Source: Streptomyces cinnabarinus
Lineage (GTDB): Bacteria > Actinomycetota > Actinomycetes > Streptomycetales > Streptomycetaceae
Length of the DNA stretch: 64,000 nt
Direction: 5' to 3'
NCBI RefSeq assembly: GCF_027270315.1
Contig: NZ_CP114413.1
Coordinates: 2,852,001-2,916,000, forward strand
Under the pieces are notes generated by a model. That model did not search any database. It had not been told where the DNA came from and was given only the letters and a program-made list of their open reading frames with translations. Of this stretch, positions 40,248 to 49,070 are shown in pieces (positions within the stretch are counted from its first letter, which is position 1; each line of letters starts with the position of its first letter). The position numbers and the translations under genes were made by a program.

Positions 40248-41108
40248 GTGCCGCATACGATGAGCCGCATGGGTGACGTACTGGCCGGATTTCATGCCGC
40301 CTGGGAGTTCGAGTCCGACTCCGTGCTCATCCGTTACGAACGGGGGATTCGAACACCTAAGCTCCTACAGGCGCTCGGGGAGCGCCGGGTGCCGCTGTCG
40401 GCGGTCTCCGCGGTGACCCTGGCGCCCGGCAAGCGCGGCACCGTGGTGCTGCGCGCGGAGCTGCGGCCCGGGGCCGATCCGCTGCTGGAGGCGGCCGACG
40501 GGCAGTTGAAGGAAGGGTGCGATCCGTACCGGCTGGTGCTGCCGGCCGAGCGGGAGACGCTCGCCGAGTACTACGCCGACGAACTGGCGGCACAGTTGAC
40601 GGAGACCGGTCCGGCGGACCGTTTCCTGGTGCCGGCGCCCGAACCGCCCCGGTCGTTCAAGGCGTACGACGGCAAGGCGTCCTTCGACGGGCGCACGGTC
40701 TCCTTCCGCTGGTTCTGGACGGGCGCGTCCTCGGCGAAGTGGAAGGCCGGCGACCAGTCCTTCGCGATCAGTGAGCTGAGCGGGGTCGAGTGGCGCTCCC
40801 CCGAGGTCTTCGAGGGTCATCTACGGCTGCTGCGGCGCGGGGAGACCGGCCCGGCGCAGGTGGACCATGATCCGGCGGCGGTGGTGTTCGGTCTCGGATA
40901 CGGGCCGGTGCACGAGTCACTGCCGTTCGCGGCGGCGGTCCTCGCAGCCGTACGGCAGTGCGGTCCGGCGCCGGTCGCGGCGGTTCCCCGCCGCGACCCG
41001 GCCGACATCGCCGAGCGGATCCGTCATCTCGGGGAACTTCACCAGGCCGGGCTGGTCACCGATGAGGAATTCTCCGTGAAGAAGGCGGAGTTGCTGGCGG
41101 AGCTGTGA
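40248..41108 (+). CDS. DUF4429-SHOCT protein
   Basis: 286 residues. Two related DUF4429 halves (WEFESDSVLIRYERG and FKAYDGKASFDGRTVSFRWFW) are followed by a C-terminal SHOCT oligomerisation motif (RIRHLGELHQAGLVTDEEF, about 257-275). Family members are soluble proteins of unknown function. GTG at 40248 has GGAGG five bases upstream; a later ATG at 40260 is less well placed. It abuts, tail to tail, the aldo/keto reductase gene. Confidence 0.85.
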   Translation: MPHTMSRMGDVLAGFHAAWEFESDSVLIRYERGIRTPKLLQALGERRVPLSAVSAVTLAPGKRGTVVLRAELRPGADPLLEAADGQLKEGCDPYRLVLPAERETLAEYYADELAAQLTETGPADRFLVPAPEPPRSFKAYDGKASFDGRTVSFRWFWTGASSAKWKAGDQSFAISELSGVEWRSPEVFEGHLRLLRRGETGPAQVDHDPAAVVFGLGYGPVHESLPFAAAVLAAVRQCGPAPVAAVPRRDPADIAERIRHLGELHQAGLVTDEEFSVKKAELLAEL

Positions 41109-41111
41109 GAA

Positions 41112-42131
41112 TCACTCCCTGCCCGCGGACGTGAACGTCATGTCCGCGTACCGGTCCCCCGCCACCTGAGCCGCGATCGGGTCCAGCAACGCCAGTTGCT
41201 CACCCGTCAGTTGGATCCTGGTGGCGCCCGTGTTCTCCTCCACCCGGGTGGGCTTGCGGGTGCCGGGGATCGGGACGACCGGGAGGTTGTGGACCTCGGT
41301 CTGCTGCTGGACCCAGGCCAGGGCGATCTGGCCGAGGGAGGCGCCGTGGGAGTCGGCGACCTTGCGGACGGGGGCCAGCAGGGCCGCGTTGGCGGTGGCG
41401 TTGTCGCCGGTGAAACGGGGCTGTTGGCGGCGGAAGTCACCGGCGGTGAGGTCCTTGTCGGCCGAGCCGAAGGAGCCCGCGAGGAAACCCCGGCCGAGCG
41501 GCGAGTACGGCACCAGGGCCACGCCCAGCTCCTGGGCCGCGGGCACCACCTGCGCCTCGATGTCCCGGCTGAACAGCGACCACTCCGACTGCACGGCCGC
41601 GATGGGATGCACGGCGTGCGCGGCGCGCAGTTCGGCGGCCGTGACCTCGCTCAGGCCCAGATGCTTGACCTTGCCCTCCCGCACCAGCTCGGCCATGACG
41701 GCGACGGTGTCCTCGATGGGGACGTTCACATCACGCCGGTGCATGTAGTAGAGATCGATCGTCTCGACGTCCAGACGCTTCAGGCTCGCCTCGACTGCCT
41801 GCCGGATGTAGGACGCGTCATTGCGGATGACCCGTCGGGTCGGCTCGTCCGGCGGGATCGACAGGGCGAACTTGGTCGCGATGACGACCTCGTCGCGGTG
41901 GGCCCGGAAGAACGGGGACAGGAAGAGTTCGTTCTCGCCGGCGCCGTAGGCGTCCGCCGTGTCGTAGAGGGTGACGCCCAGTTCCAGGGCCCGTTCCAGG
42001 GTGGCCCGGGACTCCTTGGCGTCCGAGGGGCCGTAGGCGAAGCTCATGCCCATGCAGCCGAGGCCCTGCACCCCCGTCTCGGGGCCTGTGTCGCCGAGGC
42101 GTGCGGTCGCGATCCTGCTGTTCTCGGTCAT
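41112..42131 (-). CDS. Aldo/keto reductase
   Basis: 339 residues of the AKR barrel: GLGCMGMSFAYG, then catalytic D-A-Y-G within LYDTADAYGAGENE (about 54-67), a catalytic lysine in ATKFALSIPP, and the nucleotide-binding end VVPIPGTRKPTRVEEN. NADPH-dependent carbonyl reduction is likely; substrate unknown. Its start overlaps the merR stop (ATGA, 42128-42131), so it is controlled by that regulator. Confidence 0.92.
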   Translation of the reverse strand: MTENSRIATARLGDTGPETGVQGLGCMGMSFAYGPSDAKESRATLERALELGVTLYDTADAYGAGENELFLSPFFRAHRDEVVIATKFALSIPPDEPTRRVIRNDASYIRQAVEASLKRLDVETIDLYYMHRRDVNVPIEDTVAVMAELVREGKVKHLGLSEVTAAELRAAHAVHPIAAVQSEWSLFSRDIEAQVVPAAQELGVALVPYSPLGRGFLAGSFGSADKDLTAGDFRRQQPRFTGDNATANAALLAPVRKVADSHGASLGQIALAWVQQQTEVHNLPVVPIPGTRKPTRVEENTGATRIQLTGEQLALLDPIAAQVAGDRYADMTFTSAGRE

Positions 42132-42592
42132 CGGGGCCTTTCCGACGCCAGGGCCTGCCCGGCGTCGCCGTAGAAAGCGATCTTGCGGTCGAGCACGGCG
42201 AGCGTGTCCTGGAGTTCGGCGATCCGGGACAGCACGTCCCGGCGGGTCTCCTCCAGGAGTTCGTAGCGCTCGCCATAGGTGTGGTCGCCCTCGCGCACCA
42301 GCTCGGCGTACCGGACCATGTCGGCGACCGGCATTCCGGTGAGCCGCAGCTTGCCGACGAGGTCGAGCCAGTCCAGGTCGCGGTTGCTGTACCGGCGCTG
42401 GCCGGTGTGCGAGCGGTCGATGTGCGGCATCAGGCCGATCCGCTCGTACCAGCGCAGGGTGTGCGCGGTCAGGCCGGTGAACGCGGCGACCTCGCTGATC
42501 GTGTAGCTGTCCTGGCCGTCCGGGCGCCGGCCGGGGCTCAGTGGCCCCGCGCAGATGTCGGTCCTGGTGGCCGTGGTCTCCGTCACCGTCAT
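42128..42592 (-). CDS. MerR-family regulator
   Basis: 154 residues. The HTH is YTISEVAAFTGLTAHTLRWYERIGLM (about 29-54), with YSNRDLDWLDLVGKLRLTGMPV as the second helical block and a coiled-coil tail (RRDVLSRIAELQDTLAVLDRKI). No Cys ligand set, so organic rather than metal signals are likely. ATG at 42592 fits the promoter; a longer start to 42712 does not. Coupled to the reductase gene, which it presumably controls. Confidence 0.9.
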   Translation of the reverse strand: MTVTETTATRTDICAGPLSPGRRPDGQDSYTISEVAAFTGLTAHTLRWYERIGLMPHIDRSHTGQRRYSNRDLDWLDLVGKLRLTGMPVADMVRYAELVREGDHTYGERYELLEETRRDVLSRIAELQDTLAVLDRKIAFYGDAGQALASERPR

Positions 42593-42601
42593 GCGCTCAA
42601 C

Positions 42602-42632
42602 GCTATGGCCTTGGAGTGGACTCCAAGCAAGC
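42602..42632 (-). promoter_or_regulatory. MerR-type promoter with 19-base spacer and operator
   Basis: GCTTGC (42632-42627) and CATAGC (42607-42602) are 19 bases apart, longer than the optimal 17, the MerR hallmark. Between them lies the perfect dyad CTTGGAGTGGACTCCAAG (42610-42627, read rightward). The start site should lie at about 42595, practically on the ATG. Confidence 0.8.
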
Positions 42633-42689
42633 CGAAAGGGTAAGAAAACCACGGGACATGACGTGATCGCCCTGGCTAGCGTGCGGGAC

Positions 42690-43160
42690 ATGAGTCTCGT
42701 ACGCCGTGCCACGACCGAGGACGCCGTCGAAGTACTGCGGCTGCGTCAGGTGATGATCGACTCACTGGCGGCCGCGCCGGGTGCCACCGACTGGCACCCG
42801 CGGTCGCTGCCGGCCCTGCGCGACCGACTGGCCGGTCCGGACGGGGAGTTCGCGGCATACGTCGTCGACCACCCGGAGCGGCCGGGGGCGTTGGCGGCTC
42901 TGGCCGCGGGCACGCTGGAGTACCGCATCGGGCGGGCCGGGAATCCACAGGGGCTGATCGGGTACGTCTTCAGCGTCGCGACCGACCCCGAGGCGCGGCG
43001 CCGCGGGTACGCACGCGCGTGCATGGAGGAACTGCTGGACTGGTTCCGCGACCAGGGCGCCGGATATGTCATGCTCACCGCCTCCCCGGACGCCGAACCG
43101 CTGTACACCTCACTCGGCTTCACCCGGGACCCCGACCCCTCGATGCGGCTGCACCTCTGA
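42690..43160 (+). CDS. GNAT-family N-acetyltransferase
   Basis: 156 residues. The acetyl-CoA loop VFSVATDPEARRRGYARACMEELL (RRRGYA core) and the end LYTSLGFTRDPDPSMRL identify a GNAT enzyme. Acceptor unknown. It diverges from merR and stands 19 bases before the serine hydrolase gene, with which it probably shares a transcript. The ATG at 42690 follows a weak GCGGGAC. Confidence 0.88.
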   Translation: MSLVRRATTEDAVEVLRLRQVMIDSLAAAPGATDWHPRSLPALRDRLAGPDGEFAAYVVDHPERPGALAALAAGTLEYRIGRAGNPQGLIGYVFSVATDPEARRRGYARACMEELLDWFRDQGAGYVMLTASPDAEPLYTSLGFTRDPDPSMRLHL

Positions 43161-43179
43161 GCGGCTTAGGCTCACTGGC

Positions 43180-44001
43180 ATGTCGCTGAGCAGTCTTGCG
43201 TTGATCGAGAACTGGCCGGTCCCCACCGCCGCCGCGGGTGTCGTGCGGGCGGACGGGACGGTGCTGGGTACCCACGGCCCGGCCGGGCACCGCTTCCCGC
43301 TCGCCTCGGTCACCAAGCCGCTGGCCGCGTACGCCGCACTGGTCGCCTACGAGGAGGGCGCGGTCGAGCTCGACGAGCCGGCCGGTCCCGCGGGCTCGAC
43401 GGTGCGGCATCTGCTCGCGCACACCTCGGGGCTCGCCTTCGACGAGCACCGGGTGACGGCCCCGCCCGGGGAGCGGCGGCTGTACTCCAACGCCGGGTTC
43501 GAGCAGCTCGGGGACCACATCGCGAAGGCTACGGACATCCCGTTCGCGGAGTATCTGCGGCAGGCGGTGCTGGCGCCGCTGGGCATGACGGCGACCTCGC
43601 TGGAGGGCTCTCCCGCCAAGGACGGGGTGTCCACGGTCGAGGATCTGCTGCGGTTCGCGGCCGAGGTGCAGGCGCCGCGGCTGCTGGACCCGCGGACGGT
43701 GGCCGAGGCGATGACCGTGCAGTACCCGGGGACCAAGGGCGTGCTGCCGGGGTACGGGCACCAGAACCCCAACGACTGGGGGCTCGGTTTCGAGATCCGC
43801 GACGGCAAGTCCCCGCACTGGACGGGCTCCTCGTCCTCGCCGCGCACCTTCGGGCACTTCGGCCAGTCCGGCACGTTCCTGTGGATCGACCCGGACGCCG
43901 GACTCGCGTGCGTGGCGCTGACGGACCGGGCGTTCGGGCCCTGGGCGGTCGAGGTCTGGCCGGTGTTCACCGACGCGGTACTGGCGGAGCTGCGCCGGTA
44001 G
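43180..44001 (+). CDS. Serine beta-lactamase-like hydrolase
   Basis: 273 residues. It has the class-C/EstB motifs: SVTK (S43, K46), YSN in RRLYSNAGF (about 104-106) and a late HFGQSGTF in place of the KTG box. There is no signal peptide, so it is more likely a cytosolic esterase or peptidase than a penicillinase. Follows the GNAT gene at 19 bases. Confidence 0.85.
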   Translation: MSLSSLALIENWPVPTAAAGVVRADGTVLGTHGPAGHRFPLASVTKPLAAYAALVAYEEGAVELDEPAGPAGSTVRHLLAHTSGLAFDEHRVTAPPGERRLYSNAGFEQLGDHIAKATDIPFAEYLRQAVLAPLGMTATSLEGSPAKDGVSTVEDLLRFAAEVQAPRLLDPRTVAEAMTVQYPGTKGVLPGYGHQNPNDWGLGFEIRDGKSPHWTGSSSSPRTFGHFGQSGTFLWIDPDAGLACVALTDRAFGPWAVEVWPVFTDAVLAELRR

Positions 44002-44042
44002 CCGCCGGTGGCACCGGCCGACCTCGCCCAGGACGGTCGCGC

Positions 44043-44582
44043 CTAGGACAAGGGGAACCGGCGCTCGCAGTCACGGCTGACGGAGTCGCCGGGGTCGGCG
44101 AACGCGCTGTCGCTGGAGCCGCCGTCGCAGGTCACCCAGTCGTTGCCGCCGACGCCGTCACTGGCGTTGACGGAGTCGTTGCCACCGCCGGTCGTGATGA
44201 CGTCCGTGCCGGATCCGGCGTTCACCGAGCTGCTCACGGCCACACCCACGGACAGCACGTCCGACCAGTTGCCCAGCGAGAAGGCGAGCCGGGTGGCGGT
44301 GGCGGTGGCGCCGCAGGCGGCCGCGGTCGAGCTCAGCCGGGTGCAGCCCGGTCCCGCGGTGATGCCCGACTGGTCCTCGACTATGAGGCGGCCGCTGGCG
44401 GACGACACGGTGACGTAGTTGCTGACGCCGCTGCGCGCGTTCAGCGAGACGGTCCCGCTGCTGCGGACCACCGTGGACCCGGGCGGCTCCTGCGCGACGG
44501 CGGGTGCGGCGAACGCGGTCACGAGGACTCCCGCGGCGAGGGCGGGGGCGACGACGTGCTTCAGGGCGCTGACGGTCTTCAT
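44043..44582 (-). CDS. Small secreted protein with RTX-like Gly/Asp repeats
   Basis: 179 residues. A signal peptide (about 1-30, ending AVAQEPPG) precedes a beta-rich domain with Ser/Thr/Gly runs and nonapeptide-like GTDVITTGGGNDSVN and GGNDWVTCDGGSSDS (about 130-165), the x-GGxGxD-like loops that bind Ca2+ in hemolysin-type proteins. Four cysteines (Cys-x8-Cys and a late pair) suggest disulfides. The ATG at 44582 follows AAGGAG. Convergent with the serine hydrolase; function unknown. Confidence 0.75.
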   Translation of the reverse strand: MKTVSALKHVVAPALAAGVLVTAFAAPAVAQEPPGSTVVRSSGTVSLNARSGVSNYVTVSSASGRLIVEDQSGITAGPGCTRLSSTAAACGATATATRLAFSLGNWSDVLSVGVAVSSSVNAGSGTDVITTGGGNDSVNASDGVGGNDWVTCDGGSSDSAFADPGDSVSRDCERRFPLS

Positions 44583-44671
44583 GCTGGGCTTTCTCCTTGT
44601 ACGGGAGAGGGCGCCGGGGCCGGCGGCCTCGAACCCAGCCAAACAGTCAGTGATCACTACCGCACTGTCTG

Positions 44672-45364
44672 CTACGTACGTTCGGGTTTCGAGCCCTCGT
44701 TCGAAAACGCCGCCGCCATTTCCCACAGCAGCACTTCCGCACCCGCGTCCGCGACCAGTTCCGCGTCCCGTGCGCCCGTGATCCGCGCCGCGTCACCGGG
44801 CCCCAACTCCACGCCGTCGAGCCGCACTTCACCGCGTACGACATGGACGTAGACGTACGCCCCGTCCGGCACCGCGGTCCGCTCCCCCGCCCCCAGCCGT
44901 CGGACGTGCAGCAGCGCGCCCGCCTCCGGGATCGCGTACGGCGTCGAATCCGCGATGCCGTGCACGATCTCGTAGACCGGGGTGCCGCCGGGGTTCAGCG
45001 GGGCCAGCCAGGTCTGGACGAAGGTGAGCGGGGCGGTGCCGTCGTTGCGTTCCACATGGCGGACGCCTGCCGCCGAGCTCAGGCGTTGCACATCGCCGGG
45101 GCGGACCAGGGTTTCGTGACCCTGGGAGTCTCGGTGGGTCAGCTCGCCCTCCACCACCCACGTGATGATCTCGGTGTGGCTGTGCGGGTGTTCGTCGAAG
45201 CCCGCGCCCGGCGCGAGCCGTTCCTCGTTGCACGCGATCATCGCGCCGAAGCGGAGGTTGTCCGGGTCGTAGTGGGGGCCGAAGGAGAAGGCGTGCCGGG
45301 AGGAGATTCCCGCTGCCGCCTCGCCGCCTGGGTAGCGCTCAGCCGCGCGCCGTACATCCGTCAC
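44672..45364 (-). CDS. Pirin-family bicupin
   Basis: 230 residues. The first cupin carries the metal ligands in EHPHSHTEIITWVVEGELTH (H59, H61, H63 and a Glu about 97), as in YhhW/pirin quercetinase-like proteins; the second cupin is less conserved. It may oxidise flavonoid-like or other small molecules, or act as a redox-sensing regulator. The GTG at 45364 gives the usual MTDVRRAAERY start. Divergent from fasR with 60 bases between. Confidence 0.87.
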   Translation of the reverse strand: MTDVRRAAERYPGGEAAAGISSRHAFSFGPHYDPDNLRFGAMIACNEERLAPGAGFDEHPHSHTEIITWVVEGELTHRDSQGHETLVRPGDVQRLSSAAGVRHVERNDGTAPLTFVQTWLAPLNPGGTPVYEIVHGIADSTPYAIPEAGALLHVRRLGAGERTAVPDGAYVYVHVVRGEVRLDGVELGPGDAARITGARDAELVADAGAEVLLWEMAAAFSNEGSKPERT

Positions 45365-45424
45365 GGACCCCACCGTAGACCCCGGCAGCGCACAGTCCCG
45401 TCCGGATAAGGCAGTCTTGTCCCC

Positions 45425-46630
45425 GTGCCCGAACCCGAAGCCCGTAAGTCCGAAGCCGCAGCACATGACGCCCACCCGCACTCCGCGACCCTGAAGCGGC
45501 TGGAGAAGTCCTCCGGATCCCTCGCCGCCCAGGCCATCACGCGCATGGACGAGACGCTGCCGTGGTACCGGGCGATGCCCCCGGAGAACCGTTCCTGGAT
45601 CGGGCTGGTCGCCCAGGCCGGTATCGCGGCCTTCACCGAGTGGTTCCGGCATCCCGATGCCCCTCAGGCCATCTCCACCGATGTGTTCGGGACGGCGCCC
45701 CGGGAGCTGACCCGGGCCATCACCCTGCGGCAGACCGTGGAGATGGTGCGGACCACCATCGAAGTCATGGAGTCCGCCATCGACGAGGTGGCCGCCCCGG
45801 GCGACGAGTCCCTGCTGCGCGAGGCGCTCCTGGTCTACGCCCGCGAGATCGCCTTCGCCACCGCCCAGGTCTATGCCCAGGCCGCCGAGGCACGCGGTGC
45901 CTGGGACGCCCGCCTGGAGTCGCTGGTGGTGAACGCGGTGCTGAGCGGGGAGGCCGACGAGGGCGCCGTCTCCCGGGCCGCCGCGCTCGGCTGGAACTCG
46001 CCCGAGCATGTGTGCGTGGTGCTCGGCACCGCCCCCGACGGGGACTCCGAGCTGACCGTCGAGGCCATCCGGCGGGCCGCCCGGCACGCCAAGCTCCAGG
46101 TGCTCACCGGGGTGCTCGGGGACCGGCTGGTCGTCATCGCCGGCGGCAACGACAATCCGCTCGCCGTGGCCAAGTCGCTGATCGGCCCGTATGCCGCCGG
46201 ACCGGTGGTCGCCGGGCCCATCGTGCCGGACCTGCTGGCCGCCACCCGCTCCGCGCAGGCCGCCGCCGCCGGGCTCAAGGCGTGTTCCGCCTGGCAGGAC
46301 GCCCCACGGCCGGTACTGGCGGACGACCTGCTTCCGGAACGCGCCATCGCCGGGGATCCCAGCGCGCGCGAGCAGTTGGTGGAGGAGATCTACAGACCAC
46401 TGGAGGAGGCCGGGTCCGCGCTCCTGGAGACCCTCTCCGTCTATCTGGAACAGGCGAGCAGTCTCGAAGGCGCCGCCCGGATGCTCTTCGTGCATCCCAA
46501 CACCGTGCGCTACCGGCTTCGACGTGTGACTGACGTCACCGGTTGGTCGCCTTCGGATGTACGCTCCGCGTTCACGCTGCGGATCGCGCTGATCCTGGGA
46601 CGTCTGGTCGACGGGGATCCTCAGCCATAG
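45425..46630 (+). CDS. fasR: FasR-type activator of fatty-acid synthesis genes
   Basis: 401 residues of the PucR/CdaR-like class: a sensory N-terminal part and a C-terminal HTH_30 (about 347-390: SLEGAARMLFVHPNTVRYRLRRV, VRSAFTLRIALILGRL). Sequence and position directly before fabD-fabH-acpP-fabF match FasR of S. coelicolor, which activates that operon. GTG at 45425 is the start. It lies 89 bases before fabD and shares a direction with it. Confidence 0.9.
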   Translation: MPEPEARKSEAAAHDAHPHSATLKRLEKSSGSLAAQAITRMDETLPWYRAMPPENRSWIGLVAQAGIAAFTEWFRHPDAPQAISTDVFGTAPRELTRAITLRQTVEMVRTTIEVMESAIDEVAAPGDESLLREALLVYAREIAFATAQVYAQAAEARGAWDARLESLVVNAVLSGEADEGAVSRAAALGWNSPEHVCVVLGTAPDGDSELTVEAIRRAARHAKLQVLTGVLGDRLVVIAGGNDNPLAVAKSLIGPYAAGPVVAGPIVPDLLAATRSAQAAAAGLKACSAWQDAPRPVLADDLLPERAIAGDPSAREQLVEEIYRPLEEAGSALLETLSVYLEQASSLEGAARMLFVHPNTVRYRLRRVTDVTGWSPSDVRSAFTLRIALILGRLVDGDPQP

Positions 46631-46655
46631 GGTTTTGTCGGGGCCCCACAAAACC
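46631..46655. promoter_or_regulatory. Inverted repeat in the fasR-fabD gap
   Basis: GGTTTTGT (46631-46638) and ACAAAACC (46648-46655) flank a nine-base core that contains GGGGCCCC. It begins at the fasR stop and lies 65 bases before fabD, so it may be the FasR site of the fabD promoter or a weak terminator of fasR. Confidence 0.5.
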
Positions 46656-46719
46656 CCCTCGTGTTCTTCGTCCCTGTCCCCACGGGCGGCCGTGGCCGTC
46701 CCCAAGAGAGAGTGTGAGA

Positions 46720-47634
46720 GTGCTCGTACTCGTCGCTCCCGGCCAGGGCGCCCAGACGCCTGGCTTCCTGACTCCCTGGCTCGACCTGCCCGGTGCCGCT
46801 GACCGCGTCGCCGCCTGGTCCGACGCCATCGGCCTCGACCTCGTCCACTTCGGCACCAAGGCCGACGCGGACGAGATCAGGGACACGTCCGTGGCCCAGC
46901 CGCTGCTGGTGGCCGCCGGGCTCCTGTCCGCCGCGGCACTGGGTGCCGTGACCCCGGGCGCCGTCGCCGGACACAGCGTCGGTGAGATCACCGCCGCCAC
47001 GTTCGCCGACGTCCTGGACGACACCGCCGCGCTGACCCTCGTACGCAAGCGCGGGCTCGCCATGGCCGAGGCCGCCGCGATCACCGAGACCGGGATGTCG
47101 GCGCTGCTCGGCGGCGACCCCGAGACCTCGATCGCACACCTGGAGAAGCTCGGTCTGACCCCGGCGAACATCAACGGCGCCGGCCAGATCGTGGCCGCCG
47201 GCACCCTGGAGCAGCTCGCCGCGCTCGCCGAGGACAAGCCCGAGGGCGTGCGCAAGGTCGTCCCCCTGAAGGTCGCCGGTGCCTTCCACACGCACCACAT
47301 GGCTCCCGCCGTCGACACGCTGGCCGAGGCCGCCAAGGAGCTCTCCGCCGCGGACCCGACGCTGGCCTACGTCTCCAACAAGGACGGCAAGACCGTCGCC
47401 ACCGGCGCCGAGGTGCTGGAGCGGCTGGTCGGCCAGGTCGCCAACCCGGTCCGCTGGGACCTGTGCATGGAGACCTTCGTCGGCCTCGGCGCGACGGCGC
47501 TGATCGAGGTGTGCCCCGGCGGTACGCTCACCGGTCTCGCCAAGCGCGCGATGAAGGGCGTGCAGACGCTCGCCCTGAAGACCCCCGACGACCTCGACGC
47601 GGCTCGCGAGCTGATCGCCGAGCACACGGCCTGA
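46720..47634 (+). CDS. fabD: Malonyl-CoA:ACP transacylase
   Basis: 304 residues. GQGAQTPG near the start, nucleophile GHSVGE (S86) and GAFHTHHM (catalytic His about 187) define FabD. It moves malonyl from CoA to ACP to feed FabH and FabF. The GTG at 46720 was chosen because it has a GAGAGAG ribosome site seven bases upstream and yields the known MLVLVAPGQGAQ start; a GTG two codons earlier is too close to it. Next gene follows at 17 bases. Confidence 0.95.
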   Translation: MLVLVAPGQGAQTPGFLTPWLDLPGAADRVAAWSDAIGLDLVHFGTKADADEIRDTSVAQPLLVAAGLLSAAALGAVTPGAVAGHSVGEITAATFADVLDDTAALTLVRKRGLAMAEAAAITETGMSALLGGDPETSIAHLEKLGLTPANINGAGQIVAAGTLEQLAALAEDKPEGVRKVVPLKVAGAFHTHHMAPAVDTLAEAAKELSAADPTLAYVSNKDGKTVATGAEVLERLVGQVANPVRWDLCMETFVGLGATALIEVCPGGTLTGLAKRAMKGVQTLALKTPDDLDAARELIAEHTA

Positions 47635-47651
47635 CAAGGAGTCCGAGCAGC

Positions 47652-48653
47652 ATGGCGAAGATCAAGCCCAGCAAGGGCGCCCCGTACGCGCGCATCCTCG
47701 GGGTGGGCGGCTACCGCCCCACCCGGGTCGTGCCCAACGAGGTCATCCTTGAGAAGATCGACTCGTCCGACGAGTGGATCCGCTCGCGCTCCGGCATCGA
47801 GACGCGGCACTGGGCCTCCGACGAGGAGACCGTCGCCGCGATGTCGATCGAGGCGTCCGGCAAGGCGATCGCCGACGCGGGGATCTCCGCGGAGCAGATC
47901 GGCGGCGTGATCGTCTCGACCGTCTCGCACTTCAAGCAGACCCCGGCCGTGGCCACCGAGATCGCCGACAAGCTCGGCACCGCCAAGGCCGCCGCCTTCG
48001 ACATCTCGGCCGGCTGCGCGGGCTTCGGCTACGGCCTCACCCTCGCCAAGGGCATGATCGTCGAGGGCAGCGCCGAGTACGTCCTCGTCATCGGTGTGGA
48101 GCGGCTGAGCGATCTGACCGACCTGGAGGACCGCGCGACGGCCTTCCTGTTCGGCGACGGCGCCGGCGCGGTCGTCGTGGGCCCGGCCCAGGAGCCCGCC
48201 ATCGGCCCCACGGTCTGGGGTTCCGAGGGCGACAAGTCCGAGACGATCAAGCAGACCGTGCCGTGGACGGACTACCGCAACGGCGAGGTCGACAAGTTCC
48301 CTGCGATCACGCAGGAGGGCCAGGCGGTGTTCCGCTGGGCCGTGTTCGAGATGGCGAAGGTCGCCCAGCAGGCGCTGGACGCGGCCGGGATCAGCTCGGA
48401 CGACCTGGACGTCTTCATTCCCCACCAGGCCAACGAGCGGATCATCGACTCGATGGTGAAGACGCTGAAACTGCCGGAGCACGTCACGGTCGCCCGTGAC
48501 ATCCGCACCACCGGCAACACCTCGGCCGCCTCGATTCCGCTCGCGATGGAGCGGCTTCTGGCGACCGGCGAGGCAAAGAGCGGCGACACCGCGCTCGTCA
48601 TCGGCTTCGGGGCGGGTCTCGTGTACGCCGCCACTGTCGTTACTCTCCCCTAG
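47652..48653 (+). CDS. fabH: 3-ketoacyl-ACP synthase III
   Basis: 333 residues with the KAS III triad: Cys in ISAGCAGFGY (C122), His in FIPHQANERI (about 259) and Asn in TTGNTSAAS (about 289). It condenses acetyl- or branched-chain acyl-CoA with malonyl-ACP to begin fatty acids; in Streptomyces it prefers branched starters. AAGGAG lies 11 bases before the ATG. Confidence 0.96.
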   Translation: MAKIKPSKGAPYARILGVGGYRPTRVVPNEVILEKIDSSDEWIRSRSGIETRHWASDEETVAAMSIEASGKAIADAGISAEQIGGVIVSTVSHFKQTPAVATEIADKLGTAKAAAFDISAGCAGFGYGLTLAKGMIVEGSAEYVLVIGVERLSDLTDLEDRATAFLFGDGAGAVVVGPAQEPAIGPTVWGSEGDKSETIKQTVPWTDYRNGEVDKFPAITQEGQAVFRWAVFEMAKVAQQALDAAGISSDDLDVFIPHQANERIIDSMVKTLKLPEHVTVARDIRTTGNTSAASIPLAMERLLATGEAKSGDTALVIGFGAGLVYAATVVTLP

Positions 48654-48735
48654 GCACTCCGTGCCGGATCATCGTTTTGATCCGCTGCGGAAAGCACTGC
48701 CAAACCCTCTGGATTACTACGAAGGAGCGCCTGAC

Positions 48736-48984
48736 ATGGCCGCCACTCAGGAAGAGATCGTCGCCGGTCTCGCCGACATCGTGAACGAGATCGCCGGCAT
48801 CCCGGTCGAGGACGTCCAGCTGGACAAGTCCTTCACCGACGACCTGGACGTCGACTCCCTGTCCATGGTCGAGGTCGTCGTCGCCGCCGAAGAGCGCTTC
48901 GACGTCAAGATCCCGGACGAGGACGTCAAGAACCTCAAGACGGTCGGCGACGCGACCGACTACATCCTCAAGCACCAGGCCTGA
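48736..48984 (+). CDS. acpP: Acyl carrier protein
   Basis: 82 residues, acidic, with DSL at 40-42 where Ser41 carries 4'-phosphopantetheine. It carries the growing chain for FabD, FabH and FabF. GAAGGAG stands 10 bases before the ATG. The 82 bases after fabH contain no terminator, so it is in the same transcript. Confidence 0.96.
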   Translation: MAATQEEIVAGLADIVNEIAGIPVEDVQLDKSFTDDLDVDSLSMVEVVVAAEERFDVKIPDEDVKNLKTVGDATDYILKHQA

Positions 48985-49070
48985 GTCTTCGCTTAGGCCG
49001 GATGTGCCCGGCCCCGCCACCCGGCGGTGGCGCCGCTGAATCCTCGTATCCCGTTGGAGAAAGAATTCCC

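Noticed and set aside
44672..46705. A 677-codon frame fused ahead of the pirin protein
   Set aside because: The added part is antisense to fasR; the GTG at 45364 gives the normal pirin start.
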